DNA of 64,000 nucleotides from Bradyrhizobium archetypum (GCF_013114835.1 NZ_JAAVLW010000006.1:469486-533485); one strand, 5' to 3'. Numbered from the stretch's first letter, positions 1-8,827 are shown. Numbers and translations: made by a program. Notes: generated from the letters alone by a model not told the origin.

Positions 1-118
1 CGCCTGCGAACGCAGGGACCCATAACCACTAACGTCGGGTGCGACATCGGATGTGGCCCAGCTGTTGCGAACCCGCAGAGCTGTGGCTATGGGTCCCGGC
101 TCAAGGCCGGGACGACGA
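1..118. repeat. Intergenic palindromic repeat, family A (copy 1, left end cut or degenerate)
   Basis: Left part reads GCGAACGCAGGGACCCATAA and the right part ends with GGGTCCCGGCTCAAGGCCGG, so the ends are roughly inverted. Related units of about 120 bp lie at 33571, 44761, 45760 and 57767. The variable middle and conserved inverted ends suggest a small non-autonomous element or REP-like unit. It sits just past the 3' end of lysK. Confidence 0.6.
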
Positions 119-128
119 TGGAGAGTGC

Positions 129-1772
129 TTACGCACTCCTTGCCAGCGCGCCGTCGATCATGTTCACGGCATTCGACACGCCATAGACCGCGACAAAGGA
201 GCCGAAGCGCGGGCCCTTCTCCTGGCCAAGCAGCACCTGGTAGAGCATGTTGAACCAGTCGAGCGAGACGCCGGGCCGGCCGTCCTTGCCTTTTTTCACC
301 TGGTCGAGGAACGGCTCGCGCCGACCGATCTCGTAGACCACGTTCTGGATGTCTTCCGCGCTCGACCCCGGCGGCAATTGCGACAGCGCATCGCGCAGAT
401 CCTGCAGCGCGGCGCGCTCGCCCTCAGTCGGCTCGCGGAACTGCTTCGTCGGCGCCACGAAGTCGCGGTAGTAGTTGATGGCGTAGCCGACCATCGCGTC
501 GAGCTTCGGATGGGTCTGCGGCGTCACCCCCGGGCGGTAGCGCCCGATGAAGCCCCACAACGTCTCGGCGTTCTCCGCGTTCGACGACGACACCAGCGTC
601 AGCAAGAGCTGGAATGTGACCGGCATGTCGGCCTTGGGCGGCTTGCCGGAATGGATATGCCAGACCGGATTGGCGAGCTGCTGCTTGGCATCCTGCCGCG
701 TGAAGCCGTCGAGGAACTGCTGGTAGTCGTCGACATTGCGCGGGATCACGTCGAAATACAGCCGCTTCGCCGCCTTCGGCTCGCGGTACATGAACAGCGA
801 CAGCGATTCCGGCGAGGCGTAGCGCAGCCATTCGTCGATCGTAAGCCCATTGCCCTTCGATTTCGAGATCTTCTGACCCTTCTCGTCCAAGAACAGCTCA
901 TAGTTGAACCCTTCCGGCGGCGTGCCGCCGAGCGCCGAACAGATCTTGCCTGACAGCTTGACCGAATCGATCAGATCTTTGCCGGCCATTTCATAGTCAA
1001 CGCCAAGCGCGAACCAGCGCATCGCCCAGTCCGGCTTCCACTGCAGCTTGCAATGCCCACCGGTGACGGGGACCGTGACGCGCTCCTTGGTCTCGGGATC
1101 ATCGTAGGAGACCGTTCCGGCTTTCACGTCATGCTCGACAATCGGAACATACAGCACCATGCCGGTGCGCGGGCAGATCGGCAGGAACGGCGAATAAGTC
1201 GCCGCGCGTTCCTCGCGTAAGCTGGGCAGCATGATCTTCATGACGGCTTCGAGCCGCTCCAGCATCCGCAGCAGCGCAGCGTCGAACCGGCCTGAAGTGT
1301 AATAGTCGGTCGAGCTCGCAAATTCATAGTCGAAGCCGAAAGTATCGAGGAACGCGCGCAGCCGCGCATTGTTGTGCGCGCCGAACGAGGGGTACTCGTT
1401 GGAGAACGGATCTGGTATCCGCGACAGCGGCTTGCCGAGATGCGACGCTAGCATCTCTCTGTTCGGCACGTTGTCCGGCACCTTGCGCAGGCCGTCCATG
1501 TCGTCGGAAAACGCGAGCAGCCGCGTCTTGATCTTGTCCTCGGTCAGCACCCGAAAAGCATGGCGCACCATGGTGGTGCGCGCGACCTCGCCGAAGGTGC
1601 CGATATGCGGCAGTCCCGACGGACCGTAGCCGGTCTCGAACAGCACCTCGTCCTTCGGGTTTTTCTTCAGCCGCGCGACAATCGCCTTGGCCTGCTCGAA
1701 CGGCCAGGCATTGGATTGTTCGGCGAGCGCGCGCAAATCGCTCGGGCTGGCGGCAAGGTCGATAACGGACAT
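129..1772 (-). CDS. lysK: Lysyl-tRNA synthetase, class I
   Basis: Attaches lysine to tRNA-Lys in the cytoplasm. The 547-residue protein carries the class I signatures: an HIGH-like motif HIGTFGE near residues 56-62 within GPSGLPHIGT, and a KMSKS-like KISKSKGNG in the second half. Class I LysRS is the usual form in Rhizobiales, unlike the class II enzyme of most bacteria. Length fits the family. The start (MSVIDLA) is the only good ATG before the HIGH motif. It is transcribed alone on the minus strand, with repeats on both sides. Confidence 0.95.
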   Translation of the reverse strand: MSVIDLAASPSDLRALAEQSNAWPFEQAKAIVARLKKNPKDEVLFETGYGPSGLPHIGTFGEVARTTMVRHAFRVLTEDKIKTRLLAFSDDMDGLRKVPDNVPNREMLASHLGKPLSRIPDPFSNEYPSFGAHNNARLRAFLDTFGFDYEFASSTDYYTSGRFDAALLRMLERLEAVMKIMLPSLREERAATYSPFLPICPRTGMVLYVPIVEHDVKAGTVSYDDPETKERVTVPVTGGHCKLQWKPDWAMRWFALGVDYEMAGKDLIDSVKLSGKICSALGGTPPEGFNYELFLDEKGQKISKSKGNGLTIDEWLRYASPESLSLFMYREPKAAKRLYFDVIPRNVDDYQQFLDGFTRQDAKQQLANPVWHIHSGKPPKADMPVTFQLLLTLVSSSNAENAETLWGFIGRYRPGVTPQTHPKLDAMVGYAINYYRDFVAPTKQFREPTEGERAALQDLRDALSQLPPGSSAEDIQNVVYEIGRREPFLDQVKKGKDGRPGVSLDWFNMLYQVLLGQEKGPRFGSFVAVYGVSNAVNMIDGALARSA

Positions 1773-1842
1773 TTTTAGAGGCTCTCTCCGGAAGCCGCGG
1801 AAACTAGCGCTTCCGCGGCAAAATGCAAAATGACGATGAAGC

Positions 1843-1940
1843 CGTCATTCCGGGATGGTGCGTAGGCACCAGACCCGGAATCTCGAGATTCTCAGGGGCG
1901 CAAGGGCGCCCCGTAGTTCGCTTCGCGCCCCGGAATGACA
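1843..1940. repeat. Intergenic palindromic repeat, family C (copy 1)
   Basis: Begins CGTCATTCCGGG and ends CCCCGGAATGACA, so the ends are inverted; an internal part reads CCCGGAATCTCGAGATTC. A second copy lies at 50938-51020. The unit fills the gap between lysK and the solute-binding protein gene and would fold into a long hairpin in RNA from either strand. Confidence 0.7.
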
Positions 1941-1943
1941 GCG

Positions 1944-2867
1944 CTAAAACGGACTGATCGAAAAATACCGCAGCCACAGGTCGGTGAAGCGGCCTTTTTC
2001 CCAGATCCGGAACAGCGCCCAGTTCAGCGACGTCCGCAACAGATCGTTGCCCTTGCGTACGGCGATGCCGATGCCCTCGCCGAAATAGCGGCTCTCGACG
2101 AAAGGCCCGCCCGAGAAGGCGCAGCATTCGGCCGAATCGGTGCCGTTGATCCAGAATGCCAGCGAGATCGCGTCACCGAAGATGAAGTCGACCTCGCTGC
2201 GCCGAAGCGCCAGCCGCAGCGCGTCGTCATTGGGGTAGGATTTGATCTCGGCGTCGGTGAACATCGCCTTCAGATAGGCCTCGTGCGAGGTGCCGCCGAT
2301 GACGCCGACCTTCTTGCCTTCGAGATATTCGGGGCGGACCTCCGGCATCACCGCATCGCGCCGCGACACGAAGCGGGCCGGCGCGCGATAATAGGGATCG
2401 GTGAAATCGAGCCGGGCGCGCAAGGCCGGCGTCACCGCCATGGAGGCGATGATGGCGTCGCCGCGGTTGCTGGTGACGGCGTCGACCAGCGTTTCGAACC
2501 GGCGCATCTGAATGGTGCAGGAGATCTTGATCTCATCGCACAGCGCGCGTGCCAGATCGACGTTGAAGCCGGCGGGATTGCCGTCGGGACCGGTAAAGTT
2601 GAAGGGCGGGTAATCGGTCTCGGTCAGGAACCGGATCACAGTCAGGCGCGACATGTCCGGACGGTCCGGACGCCGCCGCGGGTCCCAGAAGCCGGGCACC
2701 GCCTGCGGCGCCGCCTCCACCGCCGGGCGGGGCTGGGTCTGCGCCTGCGTCGTAACACCGCCGGCCACGATCAATGCGAACGCGAGCGACAGGCAGGCCA
2801 GCCGGCCGCCGATGGCTCGATGCAGTCTTGCATTGGTTAACGGGGCAGTAGGGTATGGCATCGGCAA
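1944..2867 (-). CDS. Periplasmic solute-binding protein, family 3 (amino-acid type)
   Basis: The 307-residue protein has a hydrophobic signal segment at about 20-42 ending near TTQAQTQ, then a family 3 binding-protein fold (TDYPPFNFTGPDG, GFNVDLARALC, DFTDPYYRAPARF, GKKVGVIGGTSHE). Such proteins bind amino acids or small organic acids for an ABC importer, but no permease or ATPase gene lies beside it, so it may serve a distant transporter or act as a sensor. The first 12-15 residues may not be translated; later starts are possible. Ligand cannot be told from sequence. Confidence 0.8.
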   Translation of the reverse strand: MPMPYPTAPLTNARLHRAIGGRLACLSLAFALIVAGGVTTQAQTQPRPAVEAAPQAVPGFWDPRRRPDRPDMSRLTVIRFLTETDYPPFNFTGPDGNPAGFNVDLARALCDEIKISCTIQMRRFETLVDAVTSNRGDAIIASMAVTPALRARLDFTDPYYRAPARFVSRRDAVMPEVRPEYLEGKKVGVIGGTSHEAYLKAMFTDAEIKSYPNDDALRLALRRSEVDFIFGDAISLAFWINGTDSAECCAFSGGPFVESRYFGEGIGIAVRKGNDLLRTSLNWALFRIWEKGRFTDLWLRYFSISPF

Positions 2868-2953
2868 TAGGTTTGCGGAATTTCAAGGCCTTATAGACCA
2901 TCCGGCCCGCGACGCGAGGACCGTTTTTCGGCTTCCGGCCGGTCGGCTGTCGC

Positions 2954-3544
2954 TCAGAGATAGCGCTTCAAATCCTTGGCGGCTTCCTCCGGCGTCCGTT
3001 TCAGGTTGAAGGGCGCGACGAAATTGCCGTTGCGATCCATCAGATAGATCAGCGCGGTATGGTCCATGGTGTAATCGCCGTCCTTGAGCGGCACTTTCCG
3101 GGCATAGACCCGGTAGGCCGAAAGCACTTTCGCCACCGCGTCCGGCGTACCGGTCAGCCCCTTGAGATGCGGATCGAAGCTGGAAAGATAGTCTTTCATC
3201 GCGGCGGCCGTGTCGCGCTCGGGATCGACGGACACGAACCACGCGTTCACCCTGTCGGCATCCGTCCCCATCGCCTTCAGGACTTCGGAAATCTCGAATA
3301 GCGAGGTCGGGCAGACGTCGGGGCAATGGGTGAAGCCGAAGAAGATCAGCGTCGGCTTGCCCTTTAGATTCTGATCGGTGACGGTCTGGCCGGCCTGGTC
3401 GGTCAGTTGGAACGGCCCGCCGATCGCAGCCGGCGCCGTGACAGTTCGCAAGCCGCCGAGTGCCCACAGCATGACTGCCAGTCCTACCGCGAGGCTCGCA
3501 GCGAAGGCAGCGATAATCACCAGCGGGCGGATCGTCCGGTCCAT
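2954..3544 (-). CDS. SCO1/SenC family copper chaperone
   Basis: The start MDRTIRPLVIIAA gives 196 residues with one N-terminal membrane anchor (about 6-30) and a periplasmic thioredoxin-like domain. Copper-binding residues are visible: CPDVC in FTHCPDVCPTS and the distal histidine in YTMDHTALIYLMD. SCO proteins deliver copper to, or keep reduced, the CuA site of cytochrome c oxidase subunit II. A longer frame extends upstream, but MDRT is favoured because it places the anchor at the N-terminus. The small membrane protein gene just upstream is probably co-transcribed. No oxidase genes are adjacent. Confidence 0.9.
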   Translation of the reverse strand: MDRTIRPLVIIAAFAASLAVGLAVMLWALGGLRTVTAPAAIGGPFQLTDQAGQTVTDQNLKGKPTLIFFGFTHCPDVCPTSLFEISEVLKAMGTDADRVNAWFVSVDPERDTAAAMKDYLSSFDPHLKGLTGTPDAVAKVLSAYRVYARKVPLKDGDYTMDHTALIYLMDRNGNFVAPFNLKRTPEEAAKDLKRYL

Positions 3545-3564
3545 CGTCGATTCCTTTTCGCTCG

Positions 3565-3759
3565 TCAGAAGCAGGCCGAGATGCCGGCGGAGATCATCTC
3601 GAAAAACACCGTGGTGCCGTAATGGAACCACAATGCGGCCGCGCCAAGCACGGCTAGCGCACCGAGACCGGCAGCGCCCCAAACGATCATGGATGCCACC
3701 CTGCGCTGACGCGGGGTCGCCGCCATCATTCCGGCTTGCGTGGAAATCGGCTGAACCAT
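3565..3759 (-). CDS. Small single-pass membrane protein upstream of SCO gene
   Basis: This 64-residue protein has a basic N-terminus (RQRR), one transmembrane helix at about 25-47 (IVWGAAGLGALAVLGAAALW) and a short tail FFEMISAGISACF. It ends 20 bases before the SCO start on the same strand, so the two are probably one transcript. No known family is recognised. It could be an accessory protein of oxidase assembly, by position only. Support is the clean membrane topology and tight spacing; it is short enough that chance remains possible. Confidence 0.6.
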   Translation of the reverse strand: MVQPISTQAGMMAATPRQRRVASMIVWGAAGLGALAVLGAAALWFHYGTTVFFEMISAGISACF

Positions 3760-3865
3760 GGCGTTCAGATAGGGTCAGTTCCCCGGGCAGGCAAGCGGAA
3801 TGGCCGCGCCTGACATATCACGTCCTGCGGAGGCATGCCGGGCAAACGGCGCACCAAAAGCAAAT

Positions 3866-3884
3866 GGCCGGGACAAGCCCGGCC
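3866..3884. repeat. GC-rich inverted repeat, possible terminator stem
   Basis: GGCCGGG and CCCGGCC flank a 5-base loop (ACAAG), giving a perfect 7-bp stem between the SCO pair and the exported protein gene. No T-run follows on either strand, so factor-independent termination is doubtful. The sequence resembles part of the family A ends. Confidence 0.4.
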
Positions 3885-3906
3885 ACGACGTCGCTGCCTG
3901 GCACGC

Positions 3907-4377
3907 TTAGCGCGATGCCGGCTTGTTGGAGGAGGCCTGGGCGTCGAGATAGCAGGGCTTGTACATCGCTTGCAGCTGCTTGCCGCGCAGGAACAGCATG
4001 CGCTGGGTCAGGCCGCCGCGCGCTGCAATCCACTTGCGGACCGGTGGCGGATACATCGAATAGAGCATCTGGGTTGCTTCGGCGTTGGTGACGGCGCGGC
4101 CGTTGGCACCGAAATCCCAGGCGGCATGGAAGCCAAGATTGGCGTGCGAGGTCACGCAGATCCGATCATGAGGAACCGCACCCAGCACGATGGTACAAGC
4201 CGAAGCGCACAGGCCATCGATGATGACGGTCTCGCCCGACGAACGGAGGCCCTGGTACCGGTCGACATAGGTGCCGATCCTGCCGCCGCGGTCATCGGCT
4301 ATCCGCACCACTGCCTGGCTCGCCCCAACTCCCGCCAGCAGCAGCACGCCGGCAAGCAACCCCGTCACCAACTTCAT
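3907..4377 (-). CDS. Exported protein resembling COG3904 periplasmic proteins
   Basis: Starting at MKLVTGLLAGVLLLAG the product is 156 residues with a clear signal peptide cut near GASQA. The mature part contains GETVIIDGLCASACTIVLGA, resembling the SAC-type motif of predicted periplasmic proteins with a ClpP/crotonase-like fold, and four cysteines after cleavage that could form disulfides. An in-frame upstream extension of 38 residues is rejected because it would bury the signal peptide. Monocistronic; function unknown. Whether Ser/Cys here are catalytic cannot be told. Confidence 0.7.
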   Translation of the reverse strand: MKLVTGLLAGVLLLAGVGASQAVVRIADDRGGRIGTYVDRYQGLRSSGETVIIDGLCASACTIVLGAVPHDRICVTSHANLGFHAAWDFGANGRAVTNAEATQMLYSMYPPPVRKWIAARGGLTQRMLFLRGKQLQAMYKPCYLDAQASSNKPASR

Positions 4378-4665
4378 ATCCCAGCCCCAGTCGAAAAATG
4401 TCGAAACCGAATCTGATCGTCTTTGTGATGCATGACGGAATGTAGCGTCGTTTGAGATCGTGATTTTGTCTAGGCAGCCACAGCCGCTCAAAACAAATTC
4501 AAATTAAGTGTTGCTTGGCCGCTGCACCCTCCGCGCGTAAAGGTCCCAATCTGGAACAAGCTGTTCTCGCCGAGGTGGCGATGCGGCCACAGGCAAGAAC
4601 CGGTTTGCCGTTGACCGCACGTGAAGACGCAAGCTTGAATCAAAAATGGCACGGGGGAGGAAACA

Positions 4666-6324
4666 ATGATTGAGGTCACAGACGTAATCGTGGTCGGCGC
4701 TGGACTGGCGGGGCTGGTCGCGGCGACAGAGATCGCAGATGCCGGCAAGCGCGTCATCGTCATCGATCAGGAAGGTGAGCAAAGCCTTGGCGGACAAGCC
4801 TTTTGGTCGTTCGGCGGACTCTTCCTGGTTGATTCTCCCGAACAGCGGCGGCTCGGCATTAAGGATTCGCTTGATCTCGCATTGCAGGACTGGATGGGCA
4901 CGGCGGGCTTCGACCGCGACGACGACCATTGGCCGAAGCGATGGGCAGAAGCCTATGTCGCGTTTGCAGCCGGCGAAAAGCGCGACTGGCTGCGCGCGAT
5001 GGGGCACCGTATTTTTCCGGTAGTCGGCTGGGCCGAGCGCGGCGGCTATGACGCGATGGGTCACGGCAATTCAGTGCCGCGCTTTCACGTCACCTGGGGC
5101 ACAGGCCCTGGTCTCGTCGAGCCGTTCGAGCGCCGCGCGCGCGAAGCGCAAAAAAATGGCCGGTTAACGTTCAAGTTCCGCCACCGCGTCGACACACTCA
5201 TGATGACAGGCGGCGCGGTCGAGGGCGTCAGCGGTTCGGTGCTCGAACCTGACAGCGTCGAGCGCGGCAAGAGCTCCTCGCGCAAGGTGATCGGCGATTT
5301 CAGCTTTCGCGCGCAGGCCGTGATCGTTGCTTCCGGCGGCATCGGCGGCAACCACGAGCTGGTCCGACAGAACTGGCCGAAGCGCCTAGGCGAGCCGCCG
5401 AAATTCATGATCTCCGGCGTACCCGAACATGTCGACGGACGCATGATCGGCATCACCGAGGCCGCCGGCGCGCGGCTGATCAACCGCGACCGGATGTGGC
5501 ATTACGTCGAGGGCATCCGAAACTGGAACCCGATCTGGCCGCGCCATGGCATCCGCATCCTGCCCGGCCCGTCCTCGATGTGGTTCGACGCCACGGGCAA
5601 GCGCCTGCCCGCGCCTCTCTTCCCCGGCTCCGACACGCTCGGTCAGCTCGAATACATCATGTCGACCGGCCACGATTATTCCTGGTTCATCCTGACCCAG
5701 AGCATCATCAAGAAAGAGTTCGCGCTTTCCGGTTCCGAACAGAATCCGGATCTCACCGGCAAGAGCTGGCGCATGACAATCAAGCGCGCCACCAACAAGG
5801 GCGCGCCGGCGCCGGTGGAGGCATTCAAGAAAAACGGCGCCGATTTCATCGTGCGTGACAATCTCGCCGACCTCGTCAGCGCGATGAACGCGCTGGCGGG
5901 CAACGAGCTGCTCAAGCTCGATCACATCAAGGCACAGATCGAAGCGCGCGACCGCGAGATCGCCAACCCCTACGTCAAGGACGCGCAGGTGATGAACCTG
6001 CACAATGCGCGGCGCTATATCGGCGACAAGCTGATCCGCACCGCAAAGCCGCACAAAATTCTCGACCCCGAACATGGTCCTTTGATCGCGGTCAAGCTCA
6101 ACATCCTTACCCGCAAGACGCTGGGCGGATTCGAGACCGATCTCGAGTCGCGCGTGTTTGGCACCAATTGCGAGATCATCAGGGGACTCTATGCCGCTGG
6201 CGAAGCCGCCGGCTTCGGCGGCGGCGGCGTGCACGGCTACCGTTCGCTGGAAGGCACCTTTCTCGGCGGCTGCCTGTTCTCGGGGAGGAATGCGGGACGA
6301 GCCGCGGCGAAGGCGGCGGGGTGA
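4666..6324 (+). CDS. FAD-binding dehydrogenase (KstD/fumarate-reductase flavoprotein type)
   Basis: A 552-residue flavoprotein with the dinucleotide motif VVGAGLAGLVAA at residues 9-20 followed by an acidic strand end VIDQE. A C-terminal FAD-contact region GLYAAGEAAGFGGGGVHG is typical of the 3-ketosteroid-dehydrogenase/fumarate-reductase flavoprotein superfamily, COG3573-like branch annotated simply as FAD-binding dehydrogenase. Substrate is unknown. A good ribosome site (GGGGGAGG) sits 7 bases before the ATG. A RidA gene follows 145 bases downstream on the same strand, which would suit an oxidase or dehydrogenase making reactive imines, though this is inference. Confidence 0.85.
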   Translation: MIEVTDVIVVGAGLAGLVAATEIADAGKRVIVIDQEGEQSLGGQAFWSFGGLFLVDSPEQRRLGIKDSLDLALQDWMGTAGFDRDDDHWPKRWAEAYVAFAAGEKRDWLRAMGHRIFPVVGWAERGGYDAMGHGNSVPRFHVTWGTGPGLVEPFERRAREAQKNGRLTFKFRHRVDTLMMTGGAVEGVSGSVLEPDSVERGKSSSRKVIGDFSFRAQAVIVASGGIGGNHELVRQNWPKRLGEPPKFMISGVPEHVDGRMIGITEAAGARLINRDRMWHYVEGIRNWNPIWPRHGIRILPGPSSMWFDATGKRLPAPLFPGSDTLGQLEYIMSTGHDYSWFILTQSIIKKEFALSGSEQNPDLTGKSWRMTIKRATNKGAPAPVEAFKKNGADFIVRDNLADLVSAMNALAGNELLKLDHIKAQIEARDREIANPYVKDAQVMNLHNARRYIGDKLIRTAKPHKILDPEHGPLIAVKLNILTRKTLGGFETDLESRVFGTNCEIIRGLYAAGEAAGFGGGGVHGYRSLEGTFLGGCLFSGRNAGRAAAKAAG

Positions 6325-6469
6325 GACGCCTTCTCGTCACAGCCGTCTGAAGGACGGCGTCGCTTCCGCTCGCCTATGCCCTGACGTGACGAGGTTCGAT
6401 GCAAATAACGCAGTGGCGCAAAAGACATCCGCGCGCTAAGAAGCCGCCGTCCCCTATCAGGAGAAAAAC

Positions 6470-6820
6470 ATGACCATCCAGCGCTTCGAAACCGGACCTC
6501 GCATGAGCCAGGTCGTCGTCCACGGCAACACCGTCTATCTCGCGGGCGTCGTGGCCGGCAGCGCCGCCGGCAAGAGCGTCACCGAACAGACGCAGGACAT
6601 CCTTGCGATCATCGACGGCCACCTTGCCAAAGCCGGCACCGACAAGTCGAAGCTGTTGTCGGCAACGATCTATATCACCGACATGAAGACGTTCGGCGAA
6701 ATGAACGCGGTGTGGGACGCCTGGGTTTCGGCAGGCAACACGCCGGCGCGTGCCACCGTCGAGGCCAAGCTCGCCGCACCACAGTACAATGTCGAGATCA
6801 TGGTGGTCGCGGCGAAGTAA
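6470..6820 (+). CDS. RidA (YjgF/UK114) family enamine/imine deaminase
   Basis: The 116-residue protein matches the RidA fold in length and in its C-terminal signature NTPARATVEAKLA, whose arginine binds substrate carboxylate in the family. Family members hydrolyse reactive enamine or imine intermediates to keto acids and ammonia, usually as cytosolic trimers. The ribosome site AGGAG is 7 bases before the ATG. It lies downstream of the FAD dehydrogenase and ends in a clear terminator. Not every residue of the canonical RidA subgroup was checked, so it may belong to an Rid1-Rid7 subgroup with other substrates. Confidence 0.88.
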   Translation: MTIQRFETGPRMSQVVVHGNTVYLAGVVAGSAAGKSVTEQTQDILAIIDGHLAKAGTDKSKLLSATIYITDMKTFGEMNAVWDAWVSAGNTPARATVEAKLAAPQYNVEIMVVAAK

Positions 6821-6843
6821 GGCCGTCTGCCGCAAGAAACCTC

Positions 6844-6876
6844 GCCCCGGATTCCAGGCACGATCCGGGGCGTTTT
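6844..6876 (+). terminator. Factor-independent terminator after ridA-like gene
   Basis: GCCCCGGAT and ATCCGGGGC form a perfect 9-bp stem with a 10-base loop, followed by GTTTTC. It lies 24 bases after the RidA stop codon, between convergent genes. Confidence 0.75.
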
Positions 6877-6886
6877 CATTTGCGCC

Positions 6887-8032
6887 TCAGGCACTGGCCC
6901 TTGTCCCGGCAACGTCGCCAATGTCGGCCTGAAGCCAGCGGCCGATCCGGCGCCAGGAATGGCTCAAAACTTTTCGCCCCATGAAAAGGCTGAGGTGGCC
7001 GCACGGCTCGGAGGCCCGGTCCAGCCACGCCGGTTGCGTGCCCAACAGGTGAGCGGTGGCGAACGCCTGATCGCGCGGGACAACGATGTCGTTATCTCCA
7101 GCAAGCAGAAAGATCGGCACGCGAACCTCGGCGAGATCGATCCGGCGGCCGAGCGCGACGAAACGTCGTTCGGCGATCTGGTTCTGGCGAAAGATCCGGT
7201 CGGTCACCTCAATATAATAGGCTCCCGGCAGATCCAACGCCTCGCGATCCCAGCGCTTGAAGCGATCCAGCAGCGTGCGGGCCTCGTCCGATCCGTCGCG
7301 GAGATTTCTTTGCAGCACGGCTTCCACCTCATGCTGACTGAACGGAATGTTCCAGAGCTTGAGCATGTGCTCGCCACTGACGATGCCGTCTCCCTGCCGC
7401 ACCATCTGCTCGAATGCCTCGCGAGGAAGCGCGGCCACCATCTTCGAAAGCCCTGATGGCATAGAGACATCGACAGGAACACCGGCGAGCACGATGCGGC
7501 GCACCTTGCCGGGAAAGCGGGCGGCATAGACCAGCGACAGCCATCCGCCCTGACACAGGCCGATGAGGTCGACCGGCGCGCCGATCTCGTCAACCGCCAC
7601 ATTGAGATCGGCAAGATAATTGTCGATCGACAGAGAGCGCATCTGCGGTGTCGCCGAGCACCAATCGGTGACGTGGATGCCGTTCACGCCGCTCTTTTGC
7701 AACGCCTCGACCAGGCTATGGCCTGGCGCGAAGTCCGCGACAACCGCGCGATGCAGCGCATAGGGCGCGCAGACGAGAACCGGTTGCTGTCCCGCCTTCC
7801 GTTGCGAAAACGCCCGCAACCGCATCGACGGAAGTTGCAGCGTCACCACGTTCGGCGTGGTCCAGGCCAGCGGCGGCTGGTCCGGCGCGGGGGAAGGCTT
7901 AGGCTCCTGATCGGCGAGCCATTGCGCGTAGGTGTTCAGCGCCAACCGCGTGGCTTCGAGCGGCCACAGCCACGGCTGCTGCGTCCAGTCGGCGCCCCCA
8001 TGCTGCTCCGGCGTCTTGGTTTTCTCTGCCAC
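6887..8032 (-). CDS. PhaC-like alpha/beta hydrolase
   Basis: A 381-residue alpha/beta hydrolase with a PHA-synthase-type lipase box GLCQGG (cysteine near residue 160), a candidate aspartate in LLAGDNDIVV and the histidine in EPCGHLSLF. This matches the Cys-Asp-His triad of class I/III polyhydroxyalkanoate synthases. However, the protein is about 200 residues shorter than class I PhaC and lacks the long N-terminal domain, so it may be a PHB synthase-like acyl-transferase or depolymerase rather than a true synthase. Convergent with the RidA gene; no phaAB or phasin genes lie near. Confidence 0.75.
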   Translation of the reverse strand: MAEKTKTPEQHGGADWTQQPWLWPLEATRLALNTYAQWLADQEPKPSPAPDQPPLAWTTPNVVTLQLPSMRLRAFSQRKAGQQPVLVCAPYALHRAVVADFAPGHSLVEALQKSGVNGIHVTDWCSATPQMRSLSIDNYLADLNVAVDEIGAPVDLIGLCQGGWLSLVYAARFPGKVRRIVLAGVPVDVSMPSGLSKMVAALPREAFEQMVRQGDGIVSGEHMLKLWNIPFSQHEVEAVLQRNLRDGSDEARTLLDRFKRWDREALDLPGAYYIEVTDRIFRQNQIAERRFVALGRRIDLAEVRVPIFLLAGDNDIVVPRDQAFATAHLLGTQPAWLDRASEPCGHLSLFMGRKVLSHSWRRIGRWLQADIGDVAGTRASA

Positions 8033-8282
8033 ACCCGTTCACCGATTGATCGTCCCACAATGATTGGGACGCAGGAGAGAAGCATTGATCTGATCAAGAA
8101 CCAACGAGGTCCAGATCATGCTTTTACGCCAAATCCCTTTCAGGCCCCAGCCCCGTGTTCCCCTCCGCCTCAATTTGCCGCGCCAGAAAAATCGAAATTC
8201 TTGACCTCCGAGGTAATCGATTGGCGCTCGCGATTTTTCGATGATCGGTCAGCCGATGAATCCGGCGTAACCGACGGAGTGC

Positions 8283-8651
8283 ATGATGACCGACATCAAC
8301 AAGATCGCCCGCAGCTACATTGATCTATGGAACGAACGGACGCCAGGCCGCCGGCGCGAAATGCTGGCCGCGAACTGGACCAGCGATGCCCGCTATGTCG
8401 ACCCGCTGATGTCCGCCGACGGCCATGACGGCGTCGACGCGATGATCGCAGGTGTGCAGCAGCGCTTTCCGGATTTCAAGTTCAGCCTGATCGGCGAGGC
8501 CAATGGATTTGGCGACTACCTTCGCTTTTCCTGGGGGCTGGGTCCCGGGGGCGGCGAAAGCCCGATCAAGGGCACGGATTTTGCCGTCCTCAGCGAAGGC
8601 CGCATCCGCAGCATCACCGGGTTCCTCGACCAGGTGCCGGCGGGGGCGTAA
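8283..8651 (+). CDS. NTF2/SnoaL-like small protein
   Basis: A 122-residue protein of the nuclear-transport-factor-2 fold type: N-terminal helix with YIDLWNERTPGRRREMLAANW, then DARYVDPLMSADGHDGVDAMIAGVQQRFPDFKF, a pattern common in SnoaL-like polyketide cyclase and isomerase relatives. Start may be either of two adjacent ATG codons (8283 or 8286). It stands alone, followed by a family D repeat. Substrate unknown. Confidence 0.78.
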   Translation: MMTDINKIARSYIDLWNERTPGRRREMLAANWTSDARYVDPLMSADGHDGVDAMIAGVQQRFPDFKFSLIGEANGFGDYLRFSWGLGPGGGESPIKGTDFAVLSEGRIRSITGFLDQVPAGA

Positions 8652-8660
8652 TGGTCCTAA

Positions 8661-8726
8661 CCCTCATGGTGAGGAGGCGCATAAGCGCCGTCTCGAGACG
8701 CCGCTTCGCGGCTCCTCAGGGTGAGG
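8661..8726. repeat. Intergenic palindromic repeat, family D (copy 1)
   Basis: CCCTCATGGTGAGGAGGCGC at the left and GGCTCCTCAGGGTGAGG at the right surround GCGCCGTCTCGAGACGCCGC, so a branched hairpin can form. A related unit lies at 9536-9633, on the other side of the sigma factor gene, so the ECF gene is bracketed by the two copies. Confidence 0.65.
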
Positions 8727-8770
8727 TCTAGCAGCGTCGGGTGGGTTCGCCGCCCACCCCACAAATTTCT

Positions 8771-8799
8771 GGGAACCTCTTTCGCTCTGCCGCATCCAA
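8771..8799 (+). promoter_or_regulatory. Predicted ECF-type promoter of the sigma factor gene
   Basis: GGGAACCT at 8771-8778 and CATCCAA at 8793-8799 match, at the same 22-base offset, a pair in front of the DUF4142 gene (9667 and 9689). GGAAC-type -35 elements are typical of ECF sigma factors. The shared motif suggests the sigma factor drives its own gene. Confidence 0.7.
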
Positions 8800-8827
8800 T
8801 CCCAATAGCCTATTATTGGTGGACATC

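Noticed and set aside
39..953. Long open frame on the plus strand opposite lysK
   Set aside because: It is antisense to a well-supported synthetase gene, Arg-rich, and shows no recognisable domain; a high-GC shadow frame.
1804..2127. 107-codon frame across the family C repeat
   Set aside because: It runs through the repeat and the 3' end of the solute-binding gene in another frame, with no domain.
5386..6234. Long frame opposite the FAD dehydrogenase gene
   Set aside because: Antisense to conserved FAD motifs, with shadow-type composition and no family match.
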